Below are positions 8,541-17,361 of a stretch of 64,000 nucleotides of DNA, piece after piece (position 1 is the first letter of the stretch; each line of letters begins with the position of its first letter). The position numbers and the translations under genes are program-made. Below the pieces are notes generated by a model. The model saw nothing but the letters and a program-made list of their open reading frames with translations, was not told the DNA's origin and searched no databases. This DNA is from RUG11198 sp036342255 (GTDB lineage: Bacteria > Bacillota_I > Bacilli_A > RF39 > UBA660). The stretch spans positions 1-64,000 of the forward strand of contig JAZAUS010000011.1 of assembly GCA_036342255.1 (NCBI GenBank). The letters run 5' to 3'.

Positions 8541-8762
8541 ATGAAAAAAAATAATAATGATATAAAATTTAAAAGGAAATATGAAAAAGTTAAATATAAT
8601 CCTATTAGAACAATAGATTATCCATCAGAAGAGAGAACTTTTCTAAATCATGGAGTAAATAGTAATGTAATAGGAAGAGATAATGATAAGATACTTGGAA
8701 TGTTTTGTTATGATGCTCCATGTTCAAAAAAATCATTACATATTAAAAGATTAAAAAAGTAA
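8541..8762 (+). CDS. Small basic protein, 73 aa
   Basis: I do not recognise the family. The protein is strongly basic at both ends (KFKRKYEKVKY, KKSLHIKRLKK) with two Cys (MFCYDAPCS) that could bind metal. An AGAGGTGTATT SD and an 11-nt gap place it as the third gene of the cassette. It might be a nucleic-acid-binding accessory or a substrate of the radical SAM enzyme; both are guesses. Confidence 0.65.
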   Translation: MKKNNNDIKFKRKYEKVKYNPIRTIDYPSEERTFLNHGVNSNVIGRDNDKILGMFCYDAPCSKKSLHIKRLKK

Positions 8763-8781
8763 ATGATAATTATTAAAACAT

Positions 8782-8809
8782 AAAAGAAATATAAATTATT
8801 TCTTTTTTT
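8782..8809 (+). terminator. Terminator of the radical SAM cassette
   Basis: AAAAGAAATA (8782-8791) pairs with TATTTCTTTT (8797-8806), followed by more T. Confidence 0.75.
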
Positions 8810-8819
8810 GTATATATGC

Positions 8820-8876
8820 TAGTTAATTATGTTGACTTAACAATTATTAATAATTATACTATGAAAACAGAGGTGA
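8820..8876 (+). promoter_or_regulatory. Promoter copy 1 of a 57-bp direct repeat
   Basis: TTGACT (8832-8837), a 17-bp spacer and TATACT (8855-8860) form a good sigma-A promoter. The spacer holds the perfect 14-bp palindrome AATTATTAATAATT (8842-8855), a possible operator. All 57 bp, through the SD GAGGTGA, recur unchanged at 10018-10074. Confidence 0.85.
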
Positions 8877-8881
8877 GATTT

Positions 8882-9394
8882 ATGGGAAAAGATCTAAGAG
8901 AAGATTTATATATATGCGATTTATATCAAATTGATGAAAGTGCAGGATATTTGAAAAAAAATAATTTATTTTTAGAATTATATTGTGGTTGGGTAGGCGT
9001 TAAAAAAATAGATACAATTATTGCAGCTAAGAAAAAGTTTAAATCTAAATATGGTTTAACAGAAGTACTTACTGATATACCTTTTGATACTCTTTATAGA
9101 GTATATAAAAATGGTATACCTAATAGGGAGAATTTATCATATGATGGTAATAAAGAAGAATATGATACATTTATTATAGTTCGTGATCGTAGAGATTTAA
9201 TTTCATTAGATGAAATTAATAATTATTGTGATGAACATCCTGATATAGAAAAATATAAAAATCAATTAATAGAGTTATTAAATCAAGGAAAAGAAAATCA
9301 TATTAATAAGAAAAAGCAAGAAAAAAAAGAACAAGATTATATAAATTCAGAAGTTAATAATAAGCTATATAAAAGAAGAAGTAAAAAGTTTTAA
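8882..9394 (+). CDS. Tandem paralogue 1 of unknown family, 170 aa
   Basis: I start it at ATG 8882, just after GAGGTGAGATTT; an in-frame ATG at 8816 would sit upstream of the promoter. It is homologous to the next two genes: shared blocks include LREDLYICDLYQID near the N-terminus, LTDIPFDTLYRVY in the middle, YCDEHPDIEKYKNQL and a C-terminal Lys/Glu-rich helix beginning at NQGKENH. No known family, membrane segment or catalytic motif is visible. It shares a transcript with paralogue 2, 24 nt downstream. Confidence 0.75.
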   Translation: MGKDLREDLYICDLYQIDESAGYLKKNNLFLELYCGWVGVKKIDTIIAAKKKFKSKYGLTEVLTDIPFDTLYRVYKNGIPNRENLSYDGNKEEYDTFIIVRDRRDLISLDEINNYCDEHPDIEKYKNQLIELLNQGKENHINKKKQEKKEQDYINSEVNNKLYKRRSKKF

Positions 9395-9418
9395 AAAAAA
9401 GAAATAGCGGTGAGGTTT

Positions 9419-9979
9419 ATGAAAAAAAATATATTAGATGATTTATATATTTGTAATTTATATCAAGTTGATAAAGAAGTTGGATATTTATCAAAAAATG
9501 AATTAAAAAAAGGAATAATATGTAATGAACATGTAAATAAAATAGGTACAGTAATTGTTAAAAAAAGTAATTTATCTAAATATAGATTAAAAGAAATACT
9601 TACAAATGTACCTATAGATACTTTGTATACTATATATGATGAATTCAATGAGCAATATAAATTTTGTGGAAATTCAAGAGAATATAATACTTTTATTTAT
9701 TTAGATATTTACGATGAATCTAAATATAATAAAAAGTATTATAAAGTTACTGAAGATGATTTTGATTACTATTTTGATAAACATTCTGATGTAAAAGAAT
9801 ATAGAAATGAACTACTAGAGTTATTAAAACAAGGAAAATCAAATCATGATAAGATGAAGCATCAAAACTATCTTAAGAAACAAGAAGAAGATAGAGCTGA
9901 ATCAGAAGAAAACAATAGAATTTATTCAAAAATTATGGGAAAAACTTATAAAAGAGTAAGAAAAATAAACAATAAATAA
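9419..9979 (+). CDS. Tandem paralogue 2 of unknown family, 186 aa
   Basis: The start is ATG 9419 behind GCGGTGAGGTTT. It resembles paralogue 3 more than 1: NILDDLYICNLYQVDKE, TVIVKKSNLSKYRLKEIL, TNVPIDTLYTIY, then a long basic C-terminal helix ending KTYKRVRKINNK. The function is unknown. The conserved N-terminal block and divergent middle suggest paralogues with different partners or targets. Confidence 0.75.
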   Translation: MKKNILDDLYICNLYQVDKEVGYLSKNELKKGIICNEHVNKIGTVIVKKSNLSKYRLKEILTNVPIDTLYTIYDEFNEQYKFCGNSREYNTFIYLDIYDESKYNKKYYKVTEDDFDYYFDKHSDVKEYRNELLELLKQGKSNHDKMKHQNYLKKQEEDRAESEENNRIYSKIMGKTYKRVRKINNK

Positions 9980-10008
9980 AAGAAATATTAATAAAATATT
10001 TCTTTTTG
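9978..10008 (+). terminator. Terminator after paralogue 2
   Basis: AAAAGAAATAT (9978-9988) pairs with ATATTTCTTTT (9996-10006), then T. It resembles the terminator at 8782, consistent with duplication of a whole unit. Confidence 0.75.
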
Positions 10009-10017
10009 TTTATATGA

Positions 10018-10074
10018 TAGTTAATTATGTTGACTTAACAATTATTAATAATTATACTATGAAAACAGAGGTGA
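10018..10074 (+). promoter_or_regulatory. Promoter copy 2 of the 57-bp direct repeat
   Basis: Identical to 8820-8876: TTGACT (10030-10035), 17-bp spacer with the same palindrome, TATACT (10053-10058). It drives paralogue 3. Perfect identity next to diverged coding sequence points to recent conversion or selection on the control region. Confidence 0.85.
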
Positions 10075-10078
10075 AAAT

Positions 10079-10624
10079 ATGGGAAAAAATATATTAGATG
10101 ATTTATATATTTGTGATTTATATCAAGTTGATAAAGAAATAGGTTATTTGACAAAAGGAAAAATAGGAATAGCTATGGGAAGAGAAGCAGGAAAAAAATA
10201 TATAAAGAAAGTAGGTACAGTAATTGTTAAGAAGAGTAAATTACATCCATTTAGATTAAAGGAGATACTTACAAATGTACCTATAGATACTATATATGAA
10301 GATTTTAGATATAAAACATATGGATGGAAAAAAGAATATAATACATTTATTTATCTTGATCCATATATTCTTGATACATACTATGTTAAAGTTACTGAAG
10401 ATGATTTTTATAGTTATTGTGATGAACATCCTGATACAGAAAAATATAGAAATGAATTAATAGAATTACTAAATCATGGAAAAGAAAATCATGATAAAAT
10501 GAAACATGTAAACTATCTTAAGAAGCAAGAAGAAGAGAAAACTGAATTAGAAAGAAAGAATAGAATTAAATCAAAAATTAAAGAAAGAACTTATAAAAGA
10601 GTAAGAAAATTGAATAATAGATAA
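10079..10624 (+). CDS. Tandem paralogue 3 of unknown family, 181 aa
   Basis: This is the third member of the family, closest to paralogue 2 (NILDDLYICDLYQVDKE, TVIVKKSKLHPFRLKEIL, TNVPIDTIYEDF, YCDEHPDTEKYRNEL, KTEL then a basic tail RTYKRVRKLNNR). It begins GAGGTGAAAATATG. The C-terminal 50 residues are predicted to be a charged helix. The function is unknown. It has its own promoter and terminator. Confidence 0.75.
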   Translation: MGKNILDDLYICDLYQVDKEIGYLTKGKIGIAMGREAGKKYIKKVGTVIVKKSKLHPFRLKEILTNVPIDTIYEDFRYKTYGWKKEYNTFIYLDPYILDTYYVKVTEDDFYSYCDEHPDTEKYRNELIELLNHGKENHDKMKHVNYLKKQEEEKTELERKNRIKSKIKERTYKRVRKLNNR

Positions 10625-10626
10625 AA

Positions 10627-10662
10627 GAAAGATTAGTAAAACTAATCTTTTTATGTTAAAAT
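10627..10662 (+). terminator. Terminator fused to weak extended -10
   Basis: AAAGATTAGT (10628-10637) pairs with ACTAATCTTT (10641-10650), T-run, then TG-T-TAAAAT (10654-10662). Confidence 0.7.
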
Positions 10663-10683
10663 AATCATTTAAGGAAGTGGATT

Positions 10684-11412
10684 ATGGAAAGAAAAAAAGT
10701 GCTTTTAATGTTTTCTGGTGGATCAGATTCCATACTTTCAATGATAAGACTAATTAAAAATAATTATAAAGTATTATTAGTTAATTTTGATAATGGATGT
10801 TCTATATCGATAGGTTTAGAAGTAGAAGAAGCATTAGGGTTTGAAAATGATTATGGAAAAGATAAAGTAGAATATATTGGTAAAATTACTACTGTACCAG
10901 AATTTAAAAATAACGAATTAGAAATAGCAAATATGCCTTTTAGTGAAATAATAAATAATTATGGTGATACAACTATATCACAATTAAGATGTTTAAATTG
11001 TAGAAGTGCTATGTATGCTGAAGCAATTATATATTGTTTAAATAATGATATACATTATATAGCAGAAGGAGCAAGAATTGATCAATTATTCTCAATTGAA
11101 CAACCAATAATGATTAAAGCATATAAAGAATTATTAAAGGAATTTAATATTGAATTATTAGTACCAGTATATGATATAAATGATAGAATACTCGAATACA
11201 ATTTATTAATAAATGACATAGATCGATTAGGAGGCGAAGCTAAATGTATACTAGGTATGCCATTAAAAGAACCCGTTCCTCTAGAACAAACAAATACTAT
11301 TTATAATATATTTGAAAAAAATATTAAACCTAGATATATTAAAGAACTAAAAAAAAGAAAGGGTAATCAACAAATTATTTATAAAGGAAAGAATAGATTT
11401 GAGTTTTATTAA
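10684..11412 (+). CDS. PP-loop ATPase, 242 aa
   Basis: The PP-loop SGGSDS is at residues 11-16, after the first beta strand (KVLLMF). CLNC and a later AEGARIDQ resemble the metal-binding and substrate regions of tRNA or nucleobase PP-loop enzymes (QueC, TtcA, ThiI groups). Such enzymes adenylate a substrate for sulphur or nitrogen insertion. The exact subgroup and substrate are not clear. It has its own promoter, and a second strong promoter begins right after its stop. Confidence 0.8.
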   Translation: MERKKVLLMFSGGSDSILSMIRLIKNNYKVLLVNFDNGCSISIGLEVEEALGFENDYGKDKVEYIGKITTVPEFKNNELEIANMPFSEIINNYGDTTISQLRCLNCRSAMYAEAIIYCLNNDIHYIAEGARIDQLFSIEQPIMIKAYKELLKEFNIELLVPVYDINDRILEYNLLINDIDRLGGEAKCILGMPLKEPVPLEQTNTIYNIFEKNIKPRYIKELKKRKGNQQIIYKGKNRFEFY

Positions 11413-11441
11413 TTGAAATTATTTATCTTTTAGTATATAAT
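11413..11441 (+). promoter_or_regulatory. Sigma-A promoter of the 11466 operon
   Basis: TTGAAA (11413-11418), exactly 17 bp, TATAAT (11436-11441). It abuts the previous stop codon, so the SAM-binding/HD/phosphoesterase genes can be transcribed independently of the PP-loop gene. Confidence 0.8.
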
Positions 11442-11465
11442 ATATGACTAAATTGAGGTGTCTTT

Positions 11466-12317
11466 ATGGATATATTATATATAATTGAAAAATATTTAAA
11501 TGAATATCATATAAATCCTGATTTTTTTCAATTATATTCATCTTCTACAGAAAATATTAATAGCTATATGCAATATTTTGATTTAAATAATAAATCATTA
11601 CTAACGACTGGTTCTTCATCAGATCAAGCTATTAATGCTACATTAGCTAAATGTAATGATATAACAGTATGTGATATATGTCCATTAACTAAGTATTATT
11701 ACTATTTAAAACTAGCTTCATTACTAGTTTTAAATAGAAAAGAGTTTCTAGATTTTATTTGTATTAAGAAAACAGATATAGAAGAGAATAGATATTTTTT
11801 ATTAAAATCAACTTTTAATAAGATTAAAAGTACTTTAAAACATCTTGATTATGAATCATATTATGTATGGGAATATTTATTTAAAAAATATAGTACTAAT
11901 GATATAAAAAGATTATTTAGAGAAGATGTTAATGATATGGAAAGTATAATATACTGTAATAGATATTTGAAGAATGATTATAATTATAATCATGTCAAAG
12001 AAACAGTTATTAATGCCTCAATTAATTTTATTAATGAAGATATGTCTAATTTAAATATTAGTAGGTCTTTTGATAATATATGGCTATCAAATATACCACA
12101 GCATTTAAATAATCAAGAAAATGAAAAATTAATTAATAATAGTATTAGACTATTAAATGATAAAGGTAAAATATTATTATGTTATTTTTGGAATACTAGT
12201 ATGACTGTTAAAGGGTTTCCTATAGAATATTTTAAAAATATTAAAGCTAAGAAACAAAAAATAATGGGTATTTCAAAAAATGATGATAGAAATAGTATAT
12301 TATTATATACAAGATAA
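11466..12317 (+). CDS. SAM-binding Rossmann-fold protein (DUF3419-like), 283 aa
   Basis: SLLTTGSSSDQAINATL followed by DITVCDICPLTKYYYYLK is a glycine-poor variant of the SAM-binding loop plus acidic residue, as in DUF3419/BtaA-like aminopropyl-transferases and related Firmicutes proteins. A late SFDNIWLSNIPQH block fits motif IV. A methyl or 3-amino-3-carboxypropyl transferase is likely; the substrate is unknown. The SD is GAGGTG. The HD gene follows after 18 nt. Confidence 0.65.
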   Translation: MDILYIIEKYLNEYHINPDFFQLYSSSTENINSYMQYFDLNNKSLLTTGSSSDQAINATLAKCNDITVCDICPLTKYYYYLKLASLLVLNRKEFLDFICIKKTDIEENRYFLLKSTFNKIKSTLKHLDYESYYVWEYLFKKYSTNDIKRLFREDVNDMESIIYCNRYLKNDYNYNHVKETVINASINFINEDMSNLNISRSFDNIWLSNIPQHLNNQENEKLINNSIRLLNDKGKILLCYFWNTSMTVKGFPIEYFKNIKAKKQKIMGISKNDDRNSILLYTR

Positions 12318-12335
12318 TTAATTAAGGAGATATAT

Positions 12336-13097
12336 ATGGAAAAAGAAGCAAAGTTATATATATTATTTGATATGCTTGGTGATCTAGTTAGAAGTGGACC
12401 TATACAATGGAAAGTAGATAGATTTAGAACCGAAGATGTAAAAGATCATATATTTGATTTAATATTAATGGTAAAATTAATAAAACCATATTTACCAGAC
12501 TATATAGATACTAATAAAATGATAGATTATGCTATTGTACATGATTTAGAAGAAGTTATAACAGGAGATATAACTACCTTTGAAGGAGTAACAAAAGAAG
12601 AAAAAGAAAGAGTTAATAAAATAGCAATGGATTATTTAATTAGTGAATATGGAAATATACTTAATATTAACAAATTATTTAATGATTTTGAAAATAAATT
12701 TGATATTGAAGCTAAAGTTCTTCATATGTTAGATAAAGTAAGTTCTAGTATTTCATTTTTAAAGTATGATAATGAAAATAAAGTGGATATGGATAATCCT
12801 ATGATAGTAGAATGTTTAAGAACTAATCCTGGAGTAGTTAAATTAAAAGAACAAGGATTATCCTTAGGAGAAATATTTTATGTATGGCACTTAAGATCAG
12901 TTAATTTTAATGAAGAAGAAATAATAAAATATAATATTTCTAAAAAAGATGCTAAGAAAATAGTAGAAGTAATAAAACAATTAATGGAGTCTATTCATAA
13001 TCAAATACAAAACATAAATCAAATTAAGAAAGAATTTCCAAAAGAAGCTACAATATATAGAAATATTAATAATAATAGTAAAAAGAAAGTCTTATAG
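12336..13097 (+). CDS. HD-domain hydrolase (YfbR/HDDC2-like), 253 aa
   Basis: The HD ligands appear as KDHIFDL, IVHDLEEVITGDIT and HMLDKV, the His...His-Asp...Asp arrangement with the E-x-x-x-GD signature of YfbR-like 5'-deoxynucleotidases. Such enzymes dephosphorylate (deoxy)nucleoside monophosphates using a divalent metal. The C-terminal 60 residues are extra and helical. It lies in an operon with a SAM-binding protein and a phosphoesterase, suggesting nucleotide or modified-nucleotide turnover. Confidence 0.8.
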   Translation: MEKEAKLYILFDMLGDLVRSGPIQWKVDRFRTEDVKDHIFDLILMVKLIKPYLPDYIDTNKMIDYAIVHDLEEVITGDITTFEGVTKEEKERVNKIAMDYLISEYGNILNINKLFNDFENKFDIEAKVLHMLDKVSSSISFLKYDNENKVDMDNPMIVECLRTNPGVVKLKEQGLSLGEIFYVWHLRSVNFNEEEIIKYNISKKDAKKIVEVIKQLMESIHNQIQNINQIKKEFPKEATIYRNINNNSKKKVL

Positions 13098-13108
13098 GAG
13101 TGAACATA

Positions 13109-14053
13109 ATGAATAAACCATCAGATATATTAAAACTAAGAGAAAGTACAATATATAATAAAAATGTTAAAAAAGATATTAGAATAGCTAGTATAGGAGA
13201 TATACATCTATCTAATTTAACAAGCTTTAATGATATATATAATATAACTGAAGAATTATATAAGCTTAAACCAGATTATATATGTGTTCTTGGTGATTTA
13301 ATAGATTATCCCAAAGTATTATTAAATGATAGAAAAGTATATGAATTAGAAATACTTATGCATAATATAGCAACTATATCTCCATGTATAGTTATATTAG
13401 GTAATCATGATTTTATTGATGAAGATATAGAAGATTATCCAGATGTTATTAATAATACTAATATATGGAATGAATTTGATAATATACCTAATATAAATAT
13501 ATTAAATGATAAAGTATATAAAGATAATAATATAGTATTTATAGGATACAGACAAAAACAAGAAGCATATTTTAATTTTGATTTAAATCATATAGAAGAT
13601 ATAGAGGCCTATTACAAAGATTTTAAATCTAAAGATTATTTATATAAAGATTTACCTGATAATATACCTAAAGTATTACTTACACATTCTCCAGAAACAA
13701 TAGTTAATAATAAAGTTAAAAACTTATTAAAAGAATATGATTTAATACTAGCAGGTCATTATCATAATGGATGTGTACCAATAATATTAGATGAAATACT
13801 ACCTAATAATATAGGATTAATAACACCAAGAAAAAAATTATTTCCTAAATATGCAAGAGGAATACTAAAGCAAGATAATGGATCTTATATAATCTTTAAT
13901 GGAGGATGGACTAAAATATCAGAAAGTGCTCCTAAAATATTTTATAAACTAGATAAGTTATGTAATAGACAAATAGATATAACTACCTTAACAAAAGATG
14001 AAAAATATAAAAAAGAACATATTAAAAGTAAAAAATTAGTATTAGAAAAATAA
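13109..14053 (+). CDS. Calcineurin-like metallophosphoesterase, 314 aa
   Basis: All five motifs are present: GDIH (30-33), GDLID, GNHD, THSPE and AGHYHNG, which bind two metals. I start at ATG 13109 after GGAGTGA; a GTG at 13100 overlaps that SD. There is no signal peptide or membrane anchor, unlike YkuE-type relatives. A phosphomonoesterase or phosphodiesterase acting on nucleotides or nucleic acid is plausible. It is co-transcribed with the HD hydrolase 11 nt upstream. Confidence 0.85.
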   Translation: MNKPSDILKLRESTIYNKNVKKDIRIASIGDIHLSNLTSFNDIYNITEELYKLKPDYICVLGDLIDYPKVLLNDRKVYELEILMHNIATISPCIVILGNHDFIDEDIEDYPDVINNTNIWNEFDNIPNINILNDKVYKDNNIVFIGYRQKQEAYFNFDLNHIEDIEAYYKDFKSKDYLYKDLPDNIPKVLLTHSPETIVNNKVKNLLKEYDLILAGHYHNGCVPIILDEILPNNIGLITPRKKLFPKYARGILKQDNGSYIIFNGGWTKISESAPKIFYKLDKLCNRQIDITTLTKDEKYKKEHIKSKKLVLEK

Positions 14054-14072
14054 TTCTATTTAGGGGGATATA

Positions 14073-15641
14073 ATGAAAAAATATGATTTGAATGATATAT
14101 ATAATAAAGAAAGAACATGTAAAATAGTAAAAAAAAGATTAAAAAAATATCTAGGTAGTCATAAAGAAGAAATCATAGATATGAAAGATTTATTAGATAT
14201 AATATACAAAAGTATAATAGAAGATGTTCTAGAGTCATATAAGAATGGAGATAATAACAATAAAACATATAAAGATGATGATATACAAAAAATGCATACA
14301 TCTATAATAGAATATTGCTTTTACAATGAAGTAAATAATACATTTTCTTTAGAAAATAACATAGTTTTAAAAAGGGTAAATGAACACTTTGGAGAATTAA
14401 TAAAAAATAGATTAAAAGAAGTATTATTAAGTTATAATTCTTTAATTGAAGAATGTATATTTGAAAAATTACCCAATAATAAAGTAAAAGTACAAGATTG
14501 GATAAAACCATATTTATCAAATGTTTCATTTGAAAATATATTTATTAATTATCTAAATGTTAAAAATTATGATTATAGTGGAATAAAAAATATAAAAATT
14601 GATATTAATCAAATTGAAGGTAACACTTTAGAAAATACTGTATTAAGAGGTATAGAATTTATTAATAAGTCAAAAGATAATAATTGTATAATAGATCCTA
14701 CTAAGATAAATATTAAAGGAGCAGATTTTACAGGTAGTAAAGGAGCTATAATAGCATTAAATAATATAGATAAATTACCAGAAGGATGTAACTTAACAGA
14801 TACTAAAATAATAGTAAACTCTAAAGAAGATATTAAAAGATTAAATTTAGAAAAATATAAAAATAATATTTATGTTAAACAAAATAGTATTACTAATGGA
14901 GATATAATTAAAATAGATTTTAATGATTATATAAGTTATACTGGCATAATAGATAAAAAAGAATATGATACTATAAAAGAAGCATTAAAACTTGATTGCT
15001 TAAATAATGATGGTATAAGAAAAGAAATGAATAAAATTATAGCCTATAACATTACTAAAGAGATATCAGAAATAATTAATTTTGAAAAATTATATAATTA
15101 TATAAGTGATATTATATATATAAATAGAGAAACAGATTGGATAATGGAAGAAGATATATCTAATAGTAATAATCCATTTAACTTAATAAATGGTGAATAT
15201 AATATATCTCTAAAAAAACTAATAGATTATTTAGGTAGTCCATTAGAAGATGATGCAAAAATGGTTATAAATAATAATAATATAGAATTTATAACTAAAA
15301 ACGGTATATTAGCAATAGATTTACTTAGATTAGGCTTTACTAAAGATGAAATAGAAATGATTGATAATGGAATAATAATTCCAAATGTAAATGATAGACT
15401 AGAAGTATTTATAAAATTACTTAATAAAATATATAATAAACTATATGAATATGTATATAAGGAAGAAGAATTAGTAGATTATATTAACGATGTTAATTTA
15501 AAAAACTACTTTATTAAAACACTAGAAAAATTAATATATAATAATCTAGGACATAACAATAAAGGTTATTCTGAGGAATTAAAACAACTAAAAATAAAAA
15601 GAAGAAGAAAACATAAAAACAACCAAAGAGAGGAGAAATAA
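14073..15641 (+). CDS. Large unknown protein with pentapeptide-like segment, 522 aa
   Basis: I do not recognise the family. The SD is GGGGG. Residues about 170-250 contain pentapeptide-like hydrophobic/polar repeats (NTLENTVLRGIEF, INIKGADFTGSKG), suggesting a short beta-helix. The flanks are helical and rich in Asn, Ile and Lys. No transmembrane segment is seen. It follows the phosphoesterase gene by 19 nt and precedes the next gene by 6 nt, so it belongs to this operon; its role is unknown. Confidence 0.7.
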   Translation: MKKYDLNDIYNKERTCKIVKKRLKKYLGSHKEEIIDMKDLLDIIYKSIIEDVLESYKNGDNNNKTYKDDDIQKMHTSIIEYCFYNEVNNTFSLENNIVLKRVNEHFGELIKNRLKEVLLSYNSLIEECIFEKLPNNKVKVQDWIKPYLSNVSFENIFINYLNVKNYDYSGIKNIKIDINQIEGNTLENTVLRGIEFINKSKDNNCIIDPTKINIKGADFTGSKGAIIALNNIDKLPEGCNLTDTKIIVNSKEDIKRLNLEKYKNNIYVKQNSITNGDIIKIDFNDYISYTGIIDKKEYDTIKEALKLDCLNNDGIRKEMNKIIAYNITKEISEIINFEKLYNYISDIIYINRETDWIMEEDISNSNNPFNLINGEYNISLKKLIDYLGSPLEDDAKMVINNNNIEFITKNGILAIDLLRLGFTKDEIEMIDNGIIIPNVNDRLEVFIKLLNKIYNKLYEYVYKEEELVDYINDVNLKNYFIKTLEKLIYNNLGHNNKGYSEELKQLKIKRRRKHKNNQREEK

Positions 15642-15647
15642 TTAAAG

Positions 15648-16250
15648 ATGGGCACTATTTTATCTAGAACAACAGAGTTAGGAAAAGCAGGTTATGCATT
15701 ATATCCAAGTGGTCCATTAGGTCGTTTAAATCAAGATGAATGGATAAAATGGCTTAATTATATGCCAAATTTTTTACAAGAAAGAATTAATTTTTTATCA
15801 AATAAAAAAAGTAGTGAATTAACTAGTGATGAGATAGAAGAATTAAAATCATATAAAAAAGAATTAGAAATGGCAGAAATATCAAGAAAATATGGTTATG
15901 AAGATATTGATTATAATATGGCTTTGAAATATCATGACTATTTATATGAAACAGATATAGAAAGAATTATTCAAAAAAAATTAACTAAAGAAGAATATAT
16001 AGATGCTATAGAAATAGCAACTAAAATGAAAAATAATTTGTCTTATTCTGAAATATTAAATTATTGTAAAGAAAAAGAAAAAAAATATAATGAATTATCT
16101 ATGAAAGAATCTTTTATATTACGCTTAATGGAACAAAGATTACATTACAAAACAGATAATACAAAAATAGTTGAAGAATTATCACCTGTAATAGAAAATA
16201 CAAGAGAAATGTTTGCTAAGTCATTGAGAAATGCTGAAAAGAAAAGCTAA
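15648..16250 (+). CDS. Unknown helical protein, 200 aa
   Basis: I do not recognise the family. It begins with a Gly/Pro-rich stretch (YALYPSGPLGRLNQDEW) and continues as long charged helices. AGGAG lies 12 nt before ATG. It is the last tightly spaced member of the operon that starts at 11466. Confidence 0.7.
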   Translation: MGTILSRTTELGKAGYALYPSGPLGRLNQDEWIKWLNYMPNFLQERINFLSNKKSSELTSDEIEELKSYKKELEMAEISRKYGYEDIDYNMALKYHDYLYETDIERIIQKKLTKEEYIDAIEIATKMKNNLSYSEILNYCKEKEKKYNELSMKESFILRLMEQRLHYKTDNTKIVEELSPVIENTREMFAKSLRNAEKKS

Positions 16251-16308
16251 ATAAATATAGGATATAGTACAAATATAGTATATATATACTTATAGGGAGG
16301 TTTTGGAT

Positions 16309-17262
16309 ATGAATAATGAATTAAGTGAAAGTTATTTAGAAATATATGCCAAAGATTTATTAAAAGAAATTAAACTATATGTCAGGAAAAATGGTATAAA
16401 ATTAAAAAAAGAGAAAAAAACAGATAAAAAAATGATAGAGGTTATTAAAGACTTATGTAAAGTGAATAATGATGAATCTAATAGTAAAAGTATAATGCCA
16501 CTTGTATTAATACCATTAAAAACTGAAGAAGATGTAGAAAGAGTTAAATGTACTTTAATATTATTTTATACAGCATTATACACTGATGATTTAAAACTAT
16601 TAAATAAATTATATGATGATGAATATGATTTTGGAAATAGAAAAAATAATTTAGACTTATTTATTTTTGACAAAAGATTATCTAAATGGTTTGAAGAAGA
16701 AGAGTATGCTAAATTAATAGAAAATAAAACAGAACTACTTAGAAATTTTTATTATAGTTTATTATTTTATGATGATATAAAAATGGATGAAGATGAATGT
16801 ATTAAAGAATTTGCAACTATAGTAAAAGAAAATCCTAATGTAGCTGATATAAAAAAGGGATATTTTGAACAACGAAAAATAATGCATAGAGTAATAACGA
16901 AAAAAACAATAAGTTATTTTGGTTCAAGATTTTTATTAGATATAACATATGAACAAAAAAAGAATATTATAGATAATATTTATGAATCATTAAATGAAGA
17001 AGAGATAGAAAGAATAAAAGATTTATTGAAAGATCCTAATTTCTCATTAGGATGGTATACATCTACAAAAGAGATACTAAAGAATTTTACTAATGAAGAA
17101 TTAAAAATGATTAACGATATTGAAAGAGATTTATTTGTAGAATGTCATGGAGAAAGTCTTTCTGATGTTAATTACGAAGAAATAAAAAATATAATATATA
17201 ATAGAACGCAACCTGAAAAACCAAAAGAAAGGAAAAAAAGATATATTCATTATCATTATTAA
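16309..17262 (+). CDS. Unknown charged helical protein, 317 aa
   Basis: I do not recognise the family. The start is ATG 16309, eight bases after AGGGAGG; an upstream TTG is too close to the SD. The protein is Lys/Glu-rich and soluble, with no evident motif. The 58-nt gap upstream could hold a promoter. A TGTATTA/TAATACA inverted repeat follows the stop and may be a weak terminator. Confidence 0.7.
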   Translation: MNNELSESYLEIYAKDLLKEIKLYVRKNGIKLKKEKKTDKKMIEVIKDLCKVNNDESNSKSIMPLVLIPLKTEEDVERVKCTLILFYTALYTDDLKLLNKLYDDEYDFGNRKNNLDLFIFDKRLSKWFEEEEYAKLIENKTELLRNFYYSLLFYDDIKMDEDECIKEFATIVKENPNVADIKKGYFEQRKIMHRVITKKTISYFGSRFLLDITYEQKKNIIDNIYESLNEEEIERIKDLLKDPNFSLGWYTSTKEILKNFTNEELKMINDIERDLFVECHGESLSDVNYEEIKNIIYNRTQPEKPKERKKRYIHYHY

Positions 17263-17361
17263 AAAAATGTATTAATAATACATAATAATTTATTATATTC
17301 ATTAAAGTAGAATAAAAATAATTAAAAATTTAGTATTACAATAAGAAAAGAGGATTAAATT

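Noticed and set aside
8816..8881. Longer N-terminus of paralogue 1 from ATG 8816
   Set aside because: It would start upstream of the TTGACT/TATACT promoter; the SD and homology begin at 8882.
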